The notes beneath the pieces are model-generated. The model was not told the origin of the DNA and did not search any database. It was given only the letters and a program-made list of their open reading frames with translations. The translations under genes and the position numbers were made by a program. A stretch of DNA of 14,739 nt from Nanobdellota archaeon (lineage in GTDB: Archaea > Nanobdellota > Nanobdellia > SCGC-AAA011-G17 > GW2011-AR17): NCBI GenBank assembly GCA_016784245.1, contig JADHVA010000010.1, forward strand, positions 1 through 14,739, given 5' to 3'. The first letter of the stretch is position 1. Every line of letters begins with the position of its first letter. This document shows, piece by piece, positions 1 through 6,152 of this stretch.

Positions 1-18
1 GGTTAAGAATTATTTAAC

Positions 19-1488
19 TTATTCTTCAATTTTTTTCACAACTTTCCTAATAATTCTTCTCATCCTTTGTAATTCTTGATAGAATTCAAATGCACTTTTA
101 GCTTTTTCTCTCAAAAATTCTCTCATTGCAACTAAACTAAATAATCCTTTTCCTTCCTGTTTTAATACATCATCAACTCTCCCAGCATTTGATAAGAACC
201 ATTCTAAATATTCAACTCTTCTAATAATAATATTTGCATTCAAAGTTCTAATTCTTGATTGTTCTAATCTATGAACTTTTTTAAAGTCTTCAACTAAAGG
301 TCCTTTACCCATTCTTGCAACTTTCAAAAATTCATTTACTAATTCTTTGAATCTTTGTTTTACACTTCTATTATTTTGTAAACCATCAATTCCTTTAACT
401 AAATCTTGTAATCTTGAAAAACTTCCAAAGAAATCATCATATAAACTTTTTCCAATTTTATTTTCAATCTCAGTATTTTTATTCATAATACTTGCAACTT
501 CACTCATTCTTCTATAAATTCTAAAATATTTATTTAATTCACTTGAGTTCATCAATGTATCTAAGAAAGTAGCCACACTAATTTTTCTTGAGAAGAATGC
601 TCTCTTAGCAGGAATTCTCATTTTTCTTAATTCTGCTTTTATTAATTTTAATTGTTGATCTAATTCAGTCAAATCTTCTACAACATTAATTTGTCTTCCT
701 GGTCCTATATATCCTGGTGGTGTCGGACTTGGTCCCGGTCCCGGAGGTGTTGGAGTCGGTCCTGGTCCTGGAGGAGTCGGAGTTGGTCCTGGTCCCGGAG
801 GTGTTGGAGTCGGTCCTGGTCCCGGAGGTGTTGGAGTCGGTCCTGGTCCTGGTCCTGGAGGTGTTGGAGTTGGTCCTGGAGGAGTCGGAGTTGGTCCTGG
901 TCCCGGAGGTGTTGGAGTCGGTCCTGGTCCTGGAGGAGTCGGAGTTGTACCTCTAGGTATAATACTAAATGGTCCACCACTTCTATTTGCAGTAGCTTCT
1001 GTATAATCACCTAATATTGGATTCCTACTACTATCATAAGCATAAGCTCTAATAAAACAATTATTTGAATCAACACCTGTAGGCATTCTTAATTTGATAC
1101 TACTTAGACTTCCAAAAATATTTGTATCTCCAGCTTCTGATACTAAAATTTCTGATTCAGCACCTGTTGAAGCAGGTCCATTTTTCATTAAAACAAAAAC
1201 AATTGTTGCTGGATTTATTGGACTTGTTGTCCATCTTAATTCTACTAAATCTCCTTGATAATAAGTATCTCCAGAAATATTTGTAATAACAGTAAACTTA
1301 AATCCACTTGTTGCTGTTGGTCCTTTTGCAAGATTTAATATAATTTCTTTTGTTTGCAAACCAGCATCTTTTGTTGGAAAATTAATAACCATTCTATACT
1401 TACCTTTAAACATAGGAGTATCTGCTTTAACTGCAAACTCATTACCTGAATCATCATACATTTTTGCACTTGATTTATCTTTTGCCAT
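19..1488 (-). CDS. Cytosolic-looking protein: KNH-like beta domain, Pro-Gly-Thr repeat linker, helical C-domain
   Basis: I do not recognise the whole protein (489 aa). Three regions are visible. Residues about 60-177 look like a beta-sandwich: a GDLVELRWTT stretch, then a VFVLMKNG strand, closing with GGPFSI. This order resembles the Kre9/KNH-like domain, usually found in extracellular or surface proteins. Residues about 182-264 are a low-complexity linker of nine TPTPPG-type units. Residues about 265-489 are predicted all-helical and highly charged (many Lys/Arg/Glu) with coiled-coil character. No signal peptide or membrane helix is visible, so export is not supported by the sequence alone. 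The ATG lies one base after the stop of the upstream membrane protein gene, with no Shine-Dalgarno, so translational coupling is likely and the two products probably act together. Gene call is firm; the domain assignment is tentative. Confidence 0.85.
   Translation of the reverse strand: MAKDKSSAKMYDDSGNEFAVKADTPMFKGKYRMVINFPTKDAGLQTKEIILNLAKGPTATSGFKFTVITNISGDTYYQGDLVELRWTTSPINPATIVFVLMKNGPASTGAESEILVSEAGDTNIFGSLSSIKLRMPTGVDSNNCFIRAYAYDSSRNPILGDYTEATANRSGGPFSIIPRGTTPTPPGPGPTPTPPGPGPTPTPPGPTPTPPGPGPGPTPTPPGPGPTPTPPGPGPTPTPPGPGPTPTPPGPGPSPTPPGYIGPGRQINVVEDLTELDQQLKLIKAELRKMRIPAKRAFFSRKISVATFLDTLMNSSELNKYFRIYRRMSEVASIMNKNTEIENKIGKSLYDDFFGSFSRLQDLVKGIDGLQNNRSVKQRFKELVNEFLKVARMGKGPLVEDFKKVHRLEQSRIRTLNANIIIRRVEYLEWFLSNAGRVDDVLKQEGKGLFSLVAMREFLREKAKSAFEFYQELQRMRRIIRKVVKKIEE
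712..945 (-). repeat. In-frame GC-rich minisatellite encoding nine TPTPPG(PG)nP units
   Basis: Read on the minus strand, a roughly 27-base unit encodes TPTPPGPGP and is repeated nine times inside the 489-aa protein gene. Most units are 9 residues; one is shortened to 7 (TPTPPGP), one lengthened to 11 (extra GP), and the last begins with Ser. The tract is clearly GC-rich against an otherwise very AT-rich window. Differences of whole GP dipeptides between units are what replication slippage or unequal exchange would leave. It encodes a stiff polyproline-like spacer between the beta and helical domains. Confidence 0.9.
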
Positions 1489-1489
1489 T

Positions 1490-3697
1490 TTATAATACAG
1501 TATAATCTGCTCCTAATCCTGGTAAAGGTGTTCCTGGCACAACTTGTATTTGTACACTTGAATCAACTGTTGGATATCTTCCTGTTGCATCTTCAGCAAC
1601 AATTCTAATAAATTTAGTTTCTGATAAAGGACCACCAGCATGACCTGGTGTATATAATATATCTCCTACAATATCTCCTGCAGCATTTGTTCTTCTACCA
1701 CCAGGAATTAATTCAACTTGAGTAGAACCATAAGCTACTGTTCTTTGCCCATAAACTCTAACATTAATATTCGGTATTCCAACTCCTGTAGCAGCATCAA
1801 CAACAGCAATACCTACACTTGTTGTTGCACCAGGAGGGATTGTAGTCGGTGCCCAAGCAGCTAATACATTCATTATACTTGCTCCTCTACTATTAACTAT
1901 AATTGTTCCAGTTAAATTTGCTGGATTTGCAAAACCAATTAAATTATTTATCACTACAACAAAATCATAAGTTCCAGGTGCTAATGTTGTAATTACAAAT
2001 GCTGCTATTGCCGGACTTCCTACTGCAGGTGCAACTGCTGCAATTCCTCCAGCAGTATCTCTAGTAACAGGTTGTGCAAAAGCAATTGCTATTGAAGGAT
2101 CTCTTGGTGTAAAAGTAATTTCAGCTCTAGCTGCATTCAAACCATCCCCATTATTTGTAATCCCACTTGTTCCATTTCTAACTAAACCAACATTAAGATT
2201 AATTGGGTCACCTTCATTTACTGTTGCAGTGTTTGTTGTAATTCCATTAATTTGTAAACCAACATCTGGTGCTAGTTGAGGTGTACCTTTTCTAATAACA
2301 TAAGGAATAATTGGAGGCATAGTTGCAGGATTTATTTCTGGGTGTGTTAAATTAACTACAAAATTTTCTTGATAAGTTCTTGCAGCTCCCATTGTATATT
2401 CAACTCTTGCAGCACCATTAGCATCTGTATTATCAGTAACTGTATTTAATGTTCCAGTTCCTGCACTCAAGGTAAAATTAAGAGTTGCATTTTCTAAAGG
2501 TCTTCTCCACCTTTCACTTCTTCCTCTATAAACATTAATTGTAAACCATCTTGCAGGATCAGCATTTTCAAATTGTATAACTCTCAAAGGACCTAAAGCT
2601 CCATGAGGAATAATTACTGGTGCACCTGGTGCAGGTCTAGGATTATAATGTGTCAACTCAACAAAAATATTATCTCCTCTAATCCAATTCATAATTTGAT
2701 TTCTATAATAATAAAGTAAATATCCAATTCCTAATAAAATTAAAATTAATGCGATCCAAGGTAAAGCTTGTCCAAGGAAACTAACAATATTTCCACCAAA
2801 GAAATAAATGATTAATCCTAAAGCAATTAATCCTAATAAACCTAAAGCCCACCAAGGATTTCTTTTTATCCAAGCAAAGATTGCATCTCTCCTATCTTTA
2901 TCCTTAAACAATAAATATATCATTCCAATAATTGCAGCTCCAATTAAAAATGGTATTAAATATTCTAAACCTCCAATCAAGGCAGTAAACCAATTTCCCC
3001 CAACCCCAATTCCAGAGAGCAATAATAATAATAAAACTAAACCAACTATCCATCCTAAACCTTTCCAAGAAAAACCTCCAGAGGAACTATCATCACTTGA
3101 ACCTCCAAATAATTTTCCAGCTAAGAAAAATAATCCAAATAAAATAACTGCTAAGATTGCATACATAATCCAATCTCCAACTCCATAGAATAAGAAGAAA
3201 TTCAAATCTCCTAAAAATTCATCAACAGCTCCACCTACATATGGTAAGCCACCAAGTCCTGATGCAAATCCTGGAGTTCCACCAACTAATAAAAATAATA
3301 TGATGGTAGCAACAATTGCAATGATTAAATTAACCCAATTAAATTTATCTTCTTCACCTTTGTAGAAAAATCCTGCGATACTATAAAAAATTATTATCGG
3401 TGCAAATAAAACAATAACCCAACCAAAGGCTGATGTCCATGCATCTGGCATCATTTTAATAGCAATAAATGTAAAAGCGATTGCAAAAACTAAACCTTGT
3501 CTCTCAGCTTCTTCACCCCATCTTTCTTTAAAGACTTTGTAAATCAAAGTAATAAGCATCATTCCCATCAATGCTTTAACAAAAGCTAATGTAGGATCTT
3601 CGGTACTTAGAACAATGTTCATGATAGAACTATCCGCTGCAACAACTGACATATTCAACAATAAGAACAAGACACTATACCAAATCCCCCTTTTCAT
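1490..3697 (-). CDS. Exported polytopic membrane protein with C-terminal Ig-like (Big_1-like) domains
   Basis: 735 aa. Residues 1-21 form a signal peptide (MKRG, hydrophobic core, then SVVA-A). About nine further hydrophobic helices follow: near 37-55, 68-83, 88-111, 121-140, 172-197, 214-235, 243-264, 281-301 and 307-330. A short polar Ser/Asp-rich loop at 200-208 separates two groups of helices. Residues about 340-735 are predicted beta-rich and presumably lie outside the cell. Two stretches resemble invasin-type Big_1 domains: TDNTDANGAARVEYT near 421-435, and TNAAGDIVGDILYTPG near 670-685. The ATG at 3697 is preceded by a TATA-like ATTTAAAT at 3721-3728, which fits a leaderless start. It is first in a two-gene unit with the proline-repeat protein gene one base downstream. 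A scaffold or adhesin role is inference; no enzyme motif was seen. Confidence 0.88.
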   Translation of the reverse strand: MKRGIWYSVLFLLLNMSVVAADSSIMNIVLSTEDPTLAFVKALMGMMLITLIYKVFKERWGEEAERQGLVFAIAFTFIAIKMMPDAWTSAFGWVIVLFAPIIIFYSIAGFFYKGEEDKFNWVNLIIAIVATIILFLLVGGTPGFASGLGGLPYVGGAVDEFLGDLNFFLFYGVGDWIMYAILAVILFGLFFLAGKLFGGSSDDSSSGGFSWKGLGWIVGLVLLLLLLSGIGVGGNWFTALIGGLEYLIPFLIGAAIIGMIYLLFKDKDRRDAIFAWIKRNPWWALGLLGLIALGLIIYFFGGNIVSFLGQALPWIALILILLGIGYLLYYYRNQIMNWIRGDNIFVELTHYNPRPAPGAPVIIPHGALGPLRVIQFENADPARWFTINVYRGRSERWRRPLENATLNFTLSAGTGTLNTVTDNTDANGAARVEYTMGAARTYQENFVVNLTHPEINPATMPPIIPYVIRKGTPQLAPDVGLQINGITTNTATVNEGDPINLNVGLVRNGTSGITNNGDGLNAARAEITFTPRDPSIAIAFAQPVTRDTAGGIAAVAPAVGSPAIAAFVITTLAPGTYDFVVVINNLIGFANPANLTGTIIVNSRGASIMNVLAAWAPTTIPPGATTSVGIAVVDAATGVGIPNINVRVYGQRTVAYGSTQVELIPGGRRTNAAGDIVGDILYTPGHAGGPLSETKFIRIVAEDATGRYPTVDSSVQIQVVPGTPLPGLGADYTVL

Positions 3698-3720
3698 ATC
3701 TCTCTTTATAATAATAAGAT

Positions 3721-3728
3721 ATTTAAAT
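3721..3728. promoter_or_regulatory. Shared palindromic TATA element for the divergent pair 3697(-)/3750(+)
   Basis: The only clear TATA-like element in the 52-base gap is ATTTAAAT, which is its own reverse complement. It lies 24-31 bases from the minus-strand ATG at 3697 and 22-29 bases from the plus-strand ATG at 3750. Either strand would give a transcript starting at or within a few bases of the start codon. Inferred to be a single bidirectional archaeal core promoter. Confidence 0.55.
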
Positions 3729-3749
3729 GTTTTTATTAAAAAACTAAAT

Positions 3750-4007
3750 ATGTTTTACTTAAAACTATGTAAAAAGAAAGCTGCATACAAAGCGAAGCCA
3801 ATATCTAAGTGTCATTTAGATCTTGCTAAAATTAAAAAAACTTACAAAACAAGCTTTGAAACAACTAAATTAATCGTAATTGAAACTGAAGGTCTAGAAA
3901 TAATTGTTAAAGAAGATGGGGAATTACTTTTCAAAAATTCTAAAGATAAAGAGTTAATGGAAAAAATAGCAAAAAAAATTTATAAAAATGTTAAGCAGTC
4001 CACTTAA
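3750..4007 (+). CDS. Small conserved-looking alpha/beta protein, 85 aa, function unknown
   Basis: The reading frame is open from 3615, but that part lies antisense over the signal peptide of the divergent gene. The ATG at 3750 is preferred because it falls 22-29 bases after the TATA-like element at 3721-3728. The 85-aa product has a basic N-terminus with two Cys (CKKKAAYK and SKCHLD). A beta-hairpin-like segment follows (KLIVIETEG then EIIVKEDGELLFK) and then an amphipathic helix (DKELMEKIAKKIYKNV). That strand-strand-helix layout resembles many small archaeal proteins with a ferredoxin- or TBP-half-like fold, but I cannot name the family. It has no signal peptide or membrane helix. Its last 17 bases overlap the end of the convergent holin-like gene. 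Confidence 0.7.
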   Translation: MFYLKLCKKKAAYKAKPISKCHLDLAKIKKTYKTSFETTKLIVIETEGLEIIVKEDGELLFKNSKDKELMEKIAKKIYKNVKQST

Positions 4008-4016
4008 CAATTTTTT
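3989..4016. terminator. Hairpin plus T-run holding both convergent stop codons
   Basis: TGTTAAG (3989-3995) and CTTAACA (4003-4009) form a perfect 7-bp inverted repeat around a 7-base loop. A plus-strand run of six T follows at 4011-4016, and the minus strand also runs into a T-rich stretch. The stop codons of both convergent genes lie in the stem. The hairpin is AT-rich and weak, so the T-runs may matter most, as is usual for archaeal termination. Confidence 0.5.
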
Positions 4017-4266
4017 CATACAACCAGATTAAAATATAAACTCCTACAAACATATCTACTAATGCCCATACTGTTCCAATAAAAGTTCCAAACAATGTTG
4101 CATTGTATCCAAGGTAAATTGAACCCAAAACTTCTACCATCTTTAATCCATAACCTAATCCTGTTGCTAACAATCCTAATAATAAAATTGCTCCACCCCA
4201 AAGTAAAGATCCAGCTAAAGCCCATCTTTTTTTATCTATCATTTTTATTTTTTTCTTTTTAGCCAT
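3991..4266 (-). CDS. Small two-helix membrane protein of the archaeal 'bacteriophage holin'-annotated family
   Basis: 91 aa: a Lys-rich N-terminus (MAKKKKIKMIDKKR), a hydrophobic segment at about 14-37, a GSIYLGYNATLFGT turn, and a second long hydrophobic segment at about 57-84 ending in WLYEKIVKW. The pattern of an LLATGLGYG stretch, then a VLGSIYLGY turn, then G-x-x-W-x-x-VD matches small proteins common in DPANN and other archaeal genomes that automatic annotation calls phage holin. Lytic activity has not been shown for these as far as I know, so I treat it as an integral membrane protein of unknown role. The start at 4266 is chosen over the upstream TTG at 4278 because GGTGAT (4271-4276) sits four bases before this ATG. 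A TATA-like ATATTTAAAT lies at 4298-4307. The 3' end overlaps the convergent 85-aa gene by 17 bases. Confidence 0.78.
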   Translation of the reverse strand: MAKKKKIKMIDKKRWALAGSLLWGGAILLLGLLATGLGYGLKMVEVLGSIYLGYNATLFGTFIGTVWALVDMFVGVYILIWLYEKIVKWTA

Positions 4267-4297
4267 AATTATCACCAAGAAAACTAAAGACTAAGAA

Positions 4298-4307
4298 ATA
4301 TTTAAAT
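4298..4307 (-). promoter_or_regulatory. Candidate TATA box for the holin-like gene
   Basis: On the minus strand ATTTAAATAT lies about 32-41 bases before the ATG at 4266. This predicts a short leader that could still carry the GGTGAT ribosome-binding site at 4271-4276. The promoter abuts the stop of the upstream sigma-like gene, so the holin-like gene can be transcribed separately. Confidence 0.4.
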
Positions 4308-4309
4308 CT

Positions 4310-5689
4310 TTATGCTACAGACTTTCCTTCTAAATCAATCATAACACTTGTTTTTCCTCGTCGAAAATCATCTAAAGAATAAACATTTGGGTATACAGCA
4401 TTTACAGCTTCAAAAGGAGAACTATGAAAACCAATTTTTTTATTTGTCATAATTCCAGAAAATCTTAATCTCCAAAATAATTCTTTTGTTGCATAGACTG
4501 GTATTTCTTCACCTTCTAATTTAAGATAATCTTCTAACATCCACTTAACTGCATTAATTGCTGTTTCTCTGGGATTATCTTTCCAAACACTTTTTGCATT
4601 TTTTATTGTCCAAGGTAAAATTTGCTCTGGAAAATTTTCTGAAAACATTCTATAAACACTTCTTCCATATCTATTCAATAGAGTACACAAGCCAAAATCC
4701 ATTACTGATTTTTTTGTTAAAAATTTTCTAAGACTAATTTGATCATAAGTTTCTTCAGGAGATAAATTTTGAATTATTTTTGAACCCTGAGCTATCAAAT
4801 AATCATTTAATGCATCTTTTCTATTTTCTTCATTATCAAAAGTTCCTGCAGGTGCATGTCTCATATGCCATGGTCTTAATTCAGGGAACTGTGTTTTCAA
4901 TGCTATATAAGTCCCTTCATTAAAAATTTGACGTAACATTCCACCAAGGCCTTCATCAACAAAATCTTCTCCAATAATTCTTCCACAATCCTCAATTGTT
5001 TTTATTTTTCTTTTTTTAACAAACCAAGTTAGAGCATCACTTGCTCTTTTCATTCTAAATGGTCCTTGCCAATAATTTACTGGAACTCTGCTCCATTCCC
5101 AAGCTAATATTGCTTTTGAATAAGCTTCATTGACAGCCATATATGGGCTTCCATTATAAAATATTTTTATTAAAGGTTCTAAACCTCTATCACTAAAAAA
5201 ATCAGAATTAACTCTTTCAGGAATTTGTTCAAAAGGTATTTGTTCAACATCTTCAATAACAGTTCTTATTATTTTAGAAGCTGTAACTTTTGGAAATCTT
5301 TCTTTTTCTTGCAATCCTTTAAGAAAATGTCTCCCATATTTTTGTCTTAATTCTTCTTTTACACCTTCAACAAATTCTCTTCCTGTTGGTAATCTTTCTT
5401 CTCCAATTAAATTTTCTAAAACTCTATCATCCTCCTCTGAAATTTGTTGACTAAGATATGACATTCCACCACTCGGATTTCTTTTTATTCTTCCATTATG
5501 TTGTAATCTCTGTATTATTCCATATTCAACAGCTCTTCTAACATATGGTTTAGGGTCAATTGGATTCCTTCCTAAAGCTTTCCAGGCTGCAATTCTTCCT
5601 TCTTGTGCTAAGTCATCAATTTCAGAAGGAGTAGCAGCAAATCTTCTTGCAGTTGCTTTAATCATAGGCTCATAAATTGCAAGGTCCAT
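4310..5689 (-). CDS. Sigma-70 region 2-like protein with C-terminal tandem repeat module
   Basis: 459 aa from the ATG at 5689. Residues about 3-83 resemble bacterial sigma-70 region 2: a YEPMIKATARRF helix, then DDLAQEGRIAAWKAL (the core-binding region 2.2 signature), then PYVRRAVEYGIIQRL in the region 2.3-2.4 position, and a basic GRIKRNPSGGMSYLSQ tail. Residues about 168-445 hold four diverged copies of a module with the pattern GL..LL, a Tyr/Ser-Pro-Tyr-like helix start, then a Pro-Trp motif: AWEWSRVPVNYW near 196, FPELRPWHM at 268, FPEQILPWTI at 353, and a degenerate YPNVYSLDDF at 433. I see no region 4 helix-turn-helix. The repeats recall uncharacterised bacterial modules (possibly DUF4046), which I could not verify. 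A TTG at 5698 could extend the protein by three residues, but GAGGTG at 5700-5705 is better spaced for the ATG. A sigma-like domain is out of place in an archaeon that uses TBP/TFB, so it is probably acquired or repurposed. Confidence 0.82.
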   Translation of the reverse strand: MDLAIYEPMIKATARRFAATPSEIDDLAQEGRIAAWKALGRNPIDPKPYVRRAVEYGIIQRLQHNGRIKRNPSGGMSYLSQQISEEDDRVLENLIGEERLPTGREFVEGVKEELRQKYGRHFLKGLQEKERFPKVTASKIIRTVIEDVEQIPFEQIPERVNSDFFSDRGLEPLIKIFYNGSPYMAVNEAYSKAILAWEWSRVPVNYWQGPFRMKRASDALTWFVKKRKIKTIEDCGRIIGEDFVDEGLGGMLRQIFNEGTYIALKTQFPELRPWHMRHAPAGTFDNEENRKDALNDYLIAQGSKIIQNLSPEETYDQISLRKFLTKKSVMDFGLCTLLNRYGRSVYRMFSENFPEQILPWTIKNAKSVWKDNPRETAINAVKWMLEDYLKLEGEEIPVYATKELFWRLRFSGIMTNKKIGFHSSPFEAVNAVYPNVYSLDDFRRGKTSVMIDLEGKSVA

Positions 5690-5698
5690 AAACTTCAA

Positions 5699-5730
5699 CC
5701 ACCTCTAACTCTTTTTAAAAATATATATTC
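5699..5730 (-). promoter_or_regulatory. Promoter and ribosome-binding site of the sigma-like gene
   Basis: On the minus strand a TATA-like AT run (TATATATTTTT, within 5717-5730) precedes GAGGTGG at 5699-5705. The latter is one of the strongest Shine-Dalgarno sequences in the window and lies nine bases from the ATG at 5689. The palindrome at 5742-5762 lies immediately upstream of the TATA element. Confidence 0.45.
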
Positions 5731-5741
5731 TAAAGAAGAGA

Positions 5742-5762
5742 TTTGAGCTAAATTAGCTCAAA
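5742..5762. repeat. Perfect 21-bp palindrome (operator or terminator candidate)
   Basis: TTTGAGCTAA at 5742-5751 and its exact reverse complement TTAGCTCAAA at 5753-5762 flank a single central A. It contains the last codons and the TAG stop (5748-5750) of the 104-aa gene and ends 12 bases upstream of the sigma-like gene's TATA element. As RNA from the minus strand it can fold into a 9-bp stem with a 3-base loop followed by a pyrimidine-rich run. As DNA it has the symmetry of a dimeric regulator site. The sequence alone does not decide between these. Confidence 0.7.
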
Positions 5763-6062
5763 CCTATCTAACATTTCTTCCAATTCTCCATTCAATTCCT
5801 CGGCTCTAATAAATCCCATAAAATCTCTATTAAAATCATACCACAGTTCAACTTCTTCTTTCAAAAAAGGACTTATTTCTGAAGTAATAATCCTATCATA
5901 CAAAACATCATACATATCTTTAACTCTTCCTGCATACAACATTTTTGCATCATCATTTAAGAGATTTACATATTCGTCTGACAACTCTAAAACTTTTACT
6001 TTCCTGAAATAATATTCAATTGAATTTTCAGGCTCATTTCTAATCCTTTGTAGTTCATACAT
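5748..6062 (-). CDS. Small acidic protein upstream of the sigma-like gene, unknown function
   Basis: 104 aa, not recognised. It is strongly acidic: about 25 Asp/Glu against about 13 Lys/Arg, with the acidic residues clustered in the second half (FLKEEVELWYDF, and AEELNGELEEMLDRFEL at the end). It looks mostly helical, with aromatic residues (YYF, WYDF) spaced along the helices. No signal peptide or membrane segment is present. The start is firm: GGGGGA at 6068-6073 lies five bases before the ATG at 6062. It is co-directional with the sigma-like gene 58 bases downstream, and its 3' end lies inside the 21-bp palindrome. A partner or inhibitor of the sigma-like protein is a guess from position and charge only. 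Confidence 0.78.
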   Translation of the reverse strand: MYELQRIRNEPENSIEYYFRKVKVLELSDEYVNLLNDDAKMLYAGRVKDMYDVLYDRIITSEISPFLKEEVELWYDFNRDFMGFIRAEELNGELEEMLDRFELI

Positions 6063-6067
6063 TTTCT

Positions 6068-6105
6068 TCCCCCAGATTTATTATTTTTAGAATTATACTT
6101 TAAAA
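6068..6105 (-). promoter_or_regulatory. Promoter and G-rich ribosome-binding site of the 104-aa gene
   Basis: On the minus strand TTTAAAGTATA lies at about 6094-6105, followed by a short AT-rich leader and GGGGGA at 6068-6073, just before the ATG at 6062. This is a leadered start, in contrast to the leaderless starts nearby. Confidence 0.45.
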
Positions 6106-6152
6106 AAACTTTACAAGAAAAAATTGAAAACTTTCCAAGTTCTCTGAAAATT

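Noticed and set aside
712..945. Possible CRISPR array because of regular repeats of about 27 bases
   Set aside because: The units are directly adjacent with no unique spacers and stay in frame within a protein gene.
691..1014. Plus-strand open frames (Ser/Trp/Arg-rich and Val/Leu/Glu-rich) and a second minus-strand frame across the repeat
   Set aside because: They are other-frame readings of the TPTPPG minisatellite; the extreme composition comes from the repeat, and none has its own promoter or ribosome-binding site.
2808..3188. 126-codon open frame on the plus strand
   Set aside because: It is antisense to the membrane helices of the 735-aa protein; Pro/Lys/Asn-rich composition is what antisense hydrophobic AT-rich codons give.
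1490..3697. Type IV secretion (VirB6-like) channel protein
   Set aside because: Many helices alone are not evidence; no VirB6 motif or other secretion genes (VirB4-like ATPase, coupling protein) are visible in the window.
3615..3749. N-terminal extension of the 85-aa protein with a hydrophobic segment that looks like a signal anchor
   Set aside because: It would overlap the divergent gene's start and both promoters; the ATG at 3750 fits the TATA spacing.
4016..4225. 69-codon minus-strand open frame inside the holin-like gene
   Set aside because: Alternative frame of a clear membrane-protein gene, with no start signal.
3991..4266. Evidence for a prophage, based on the 'holin' family name
   Set aside because: No integrase, terminase, capsid or portal gene or attachment repeats are seen; the family is common in archaeal chromosomes and the name is an automatic label.
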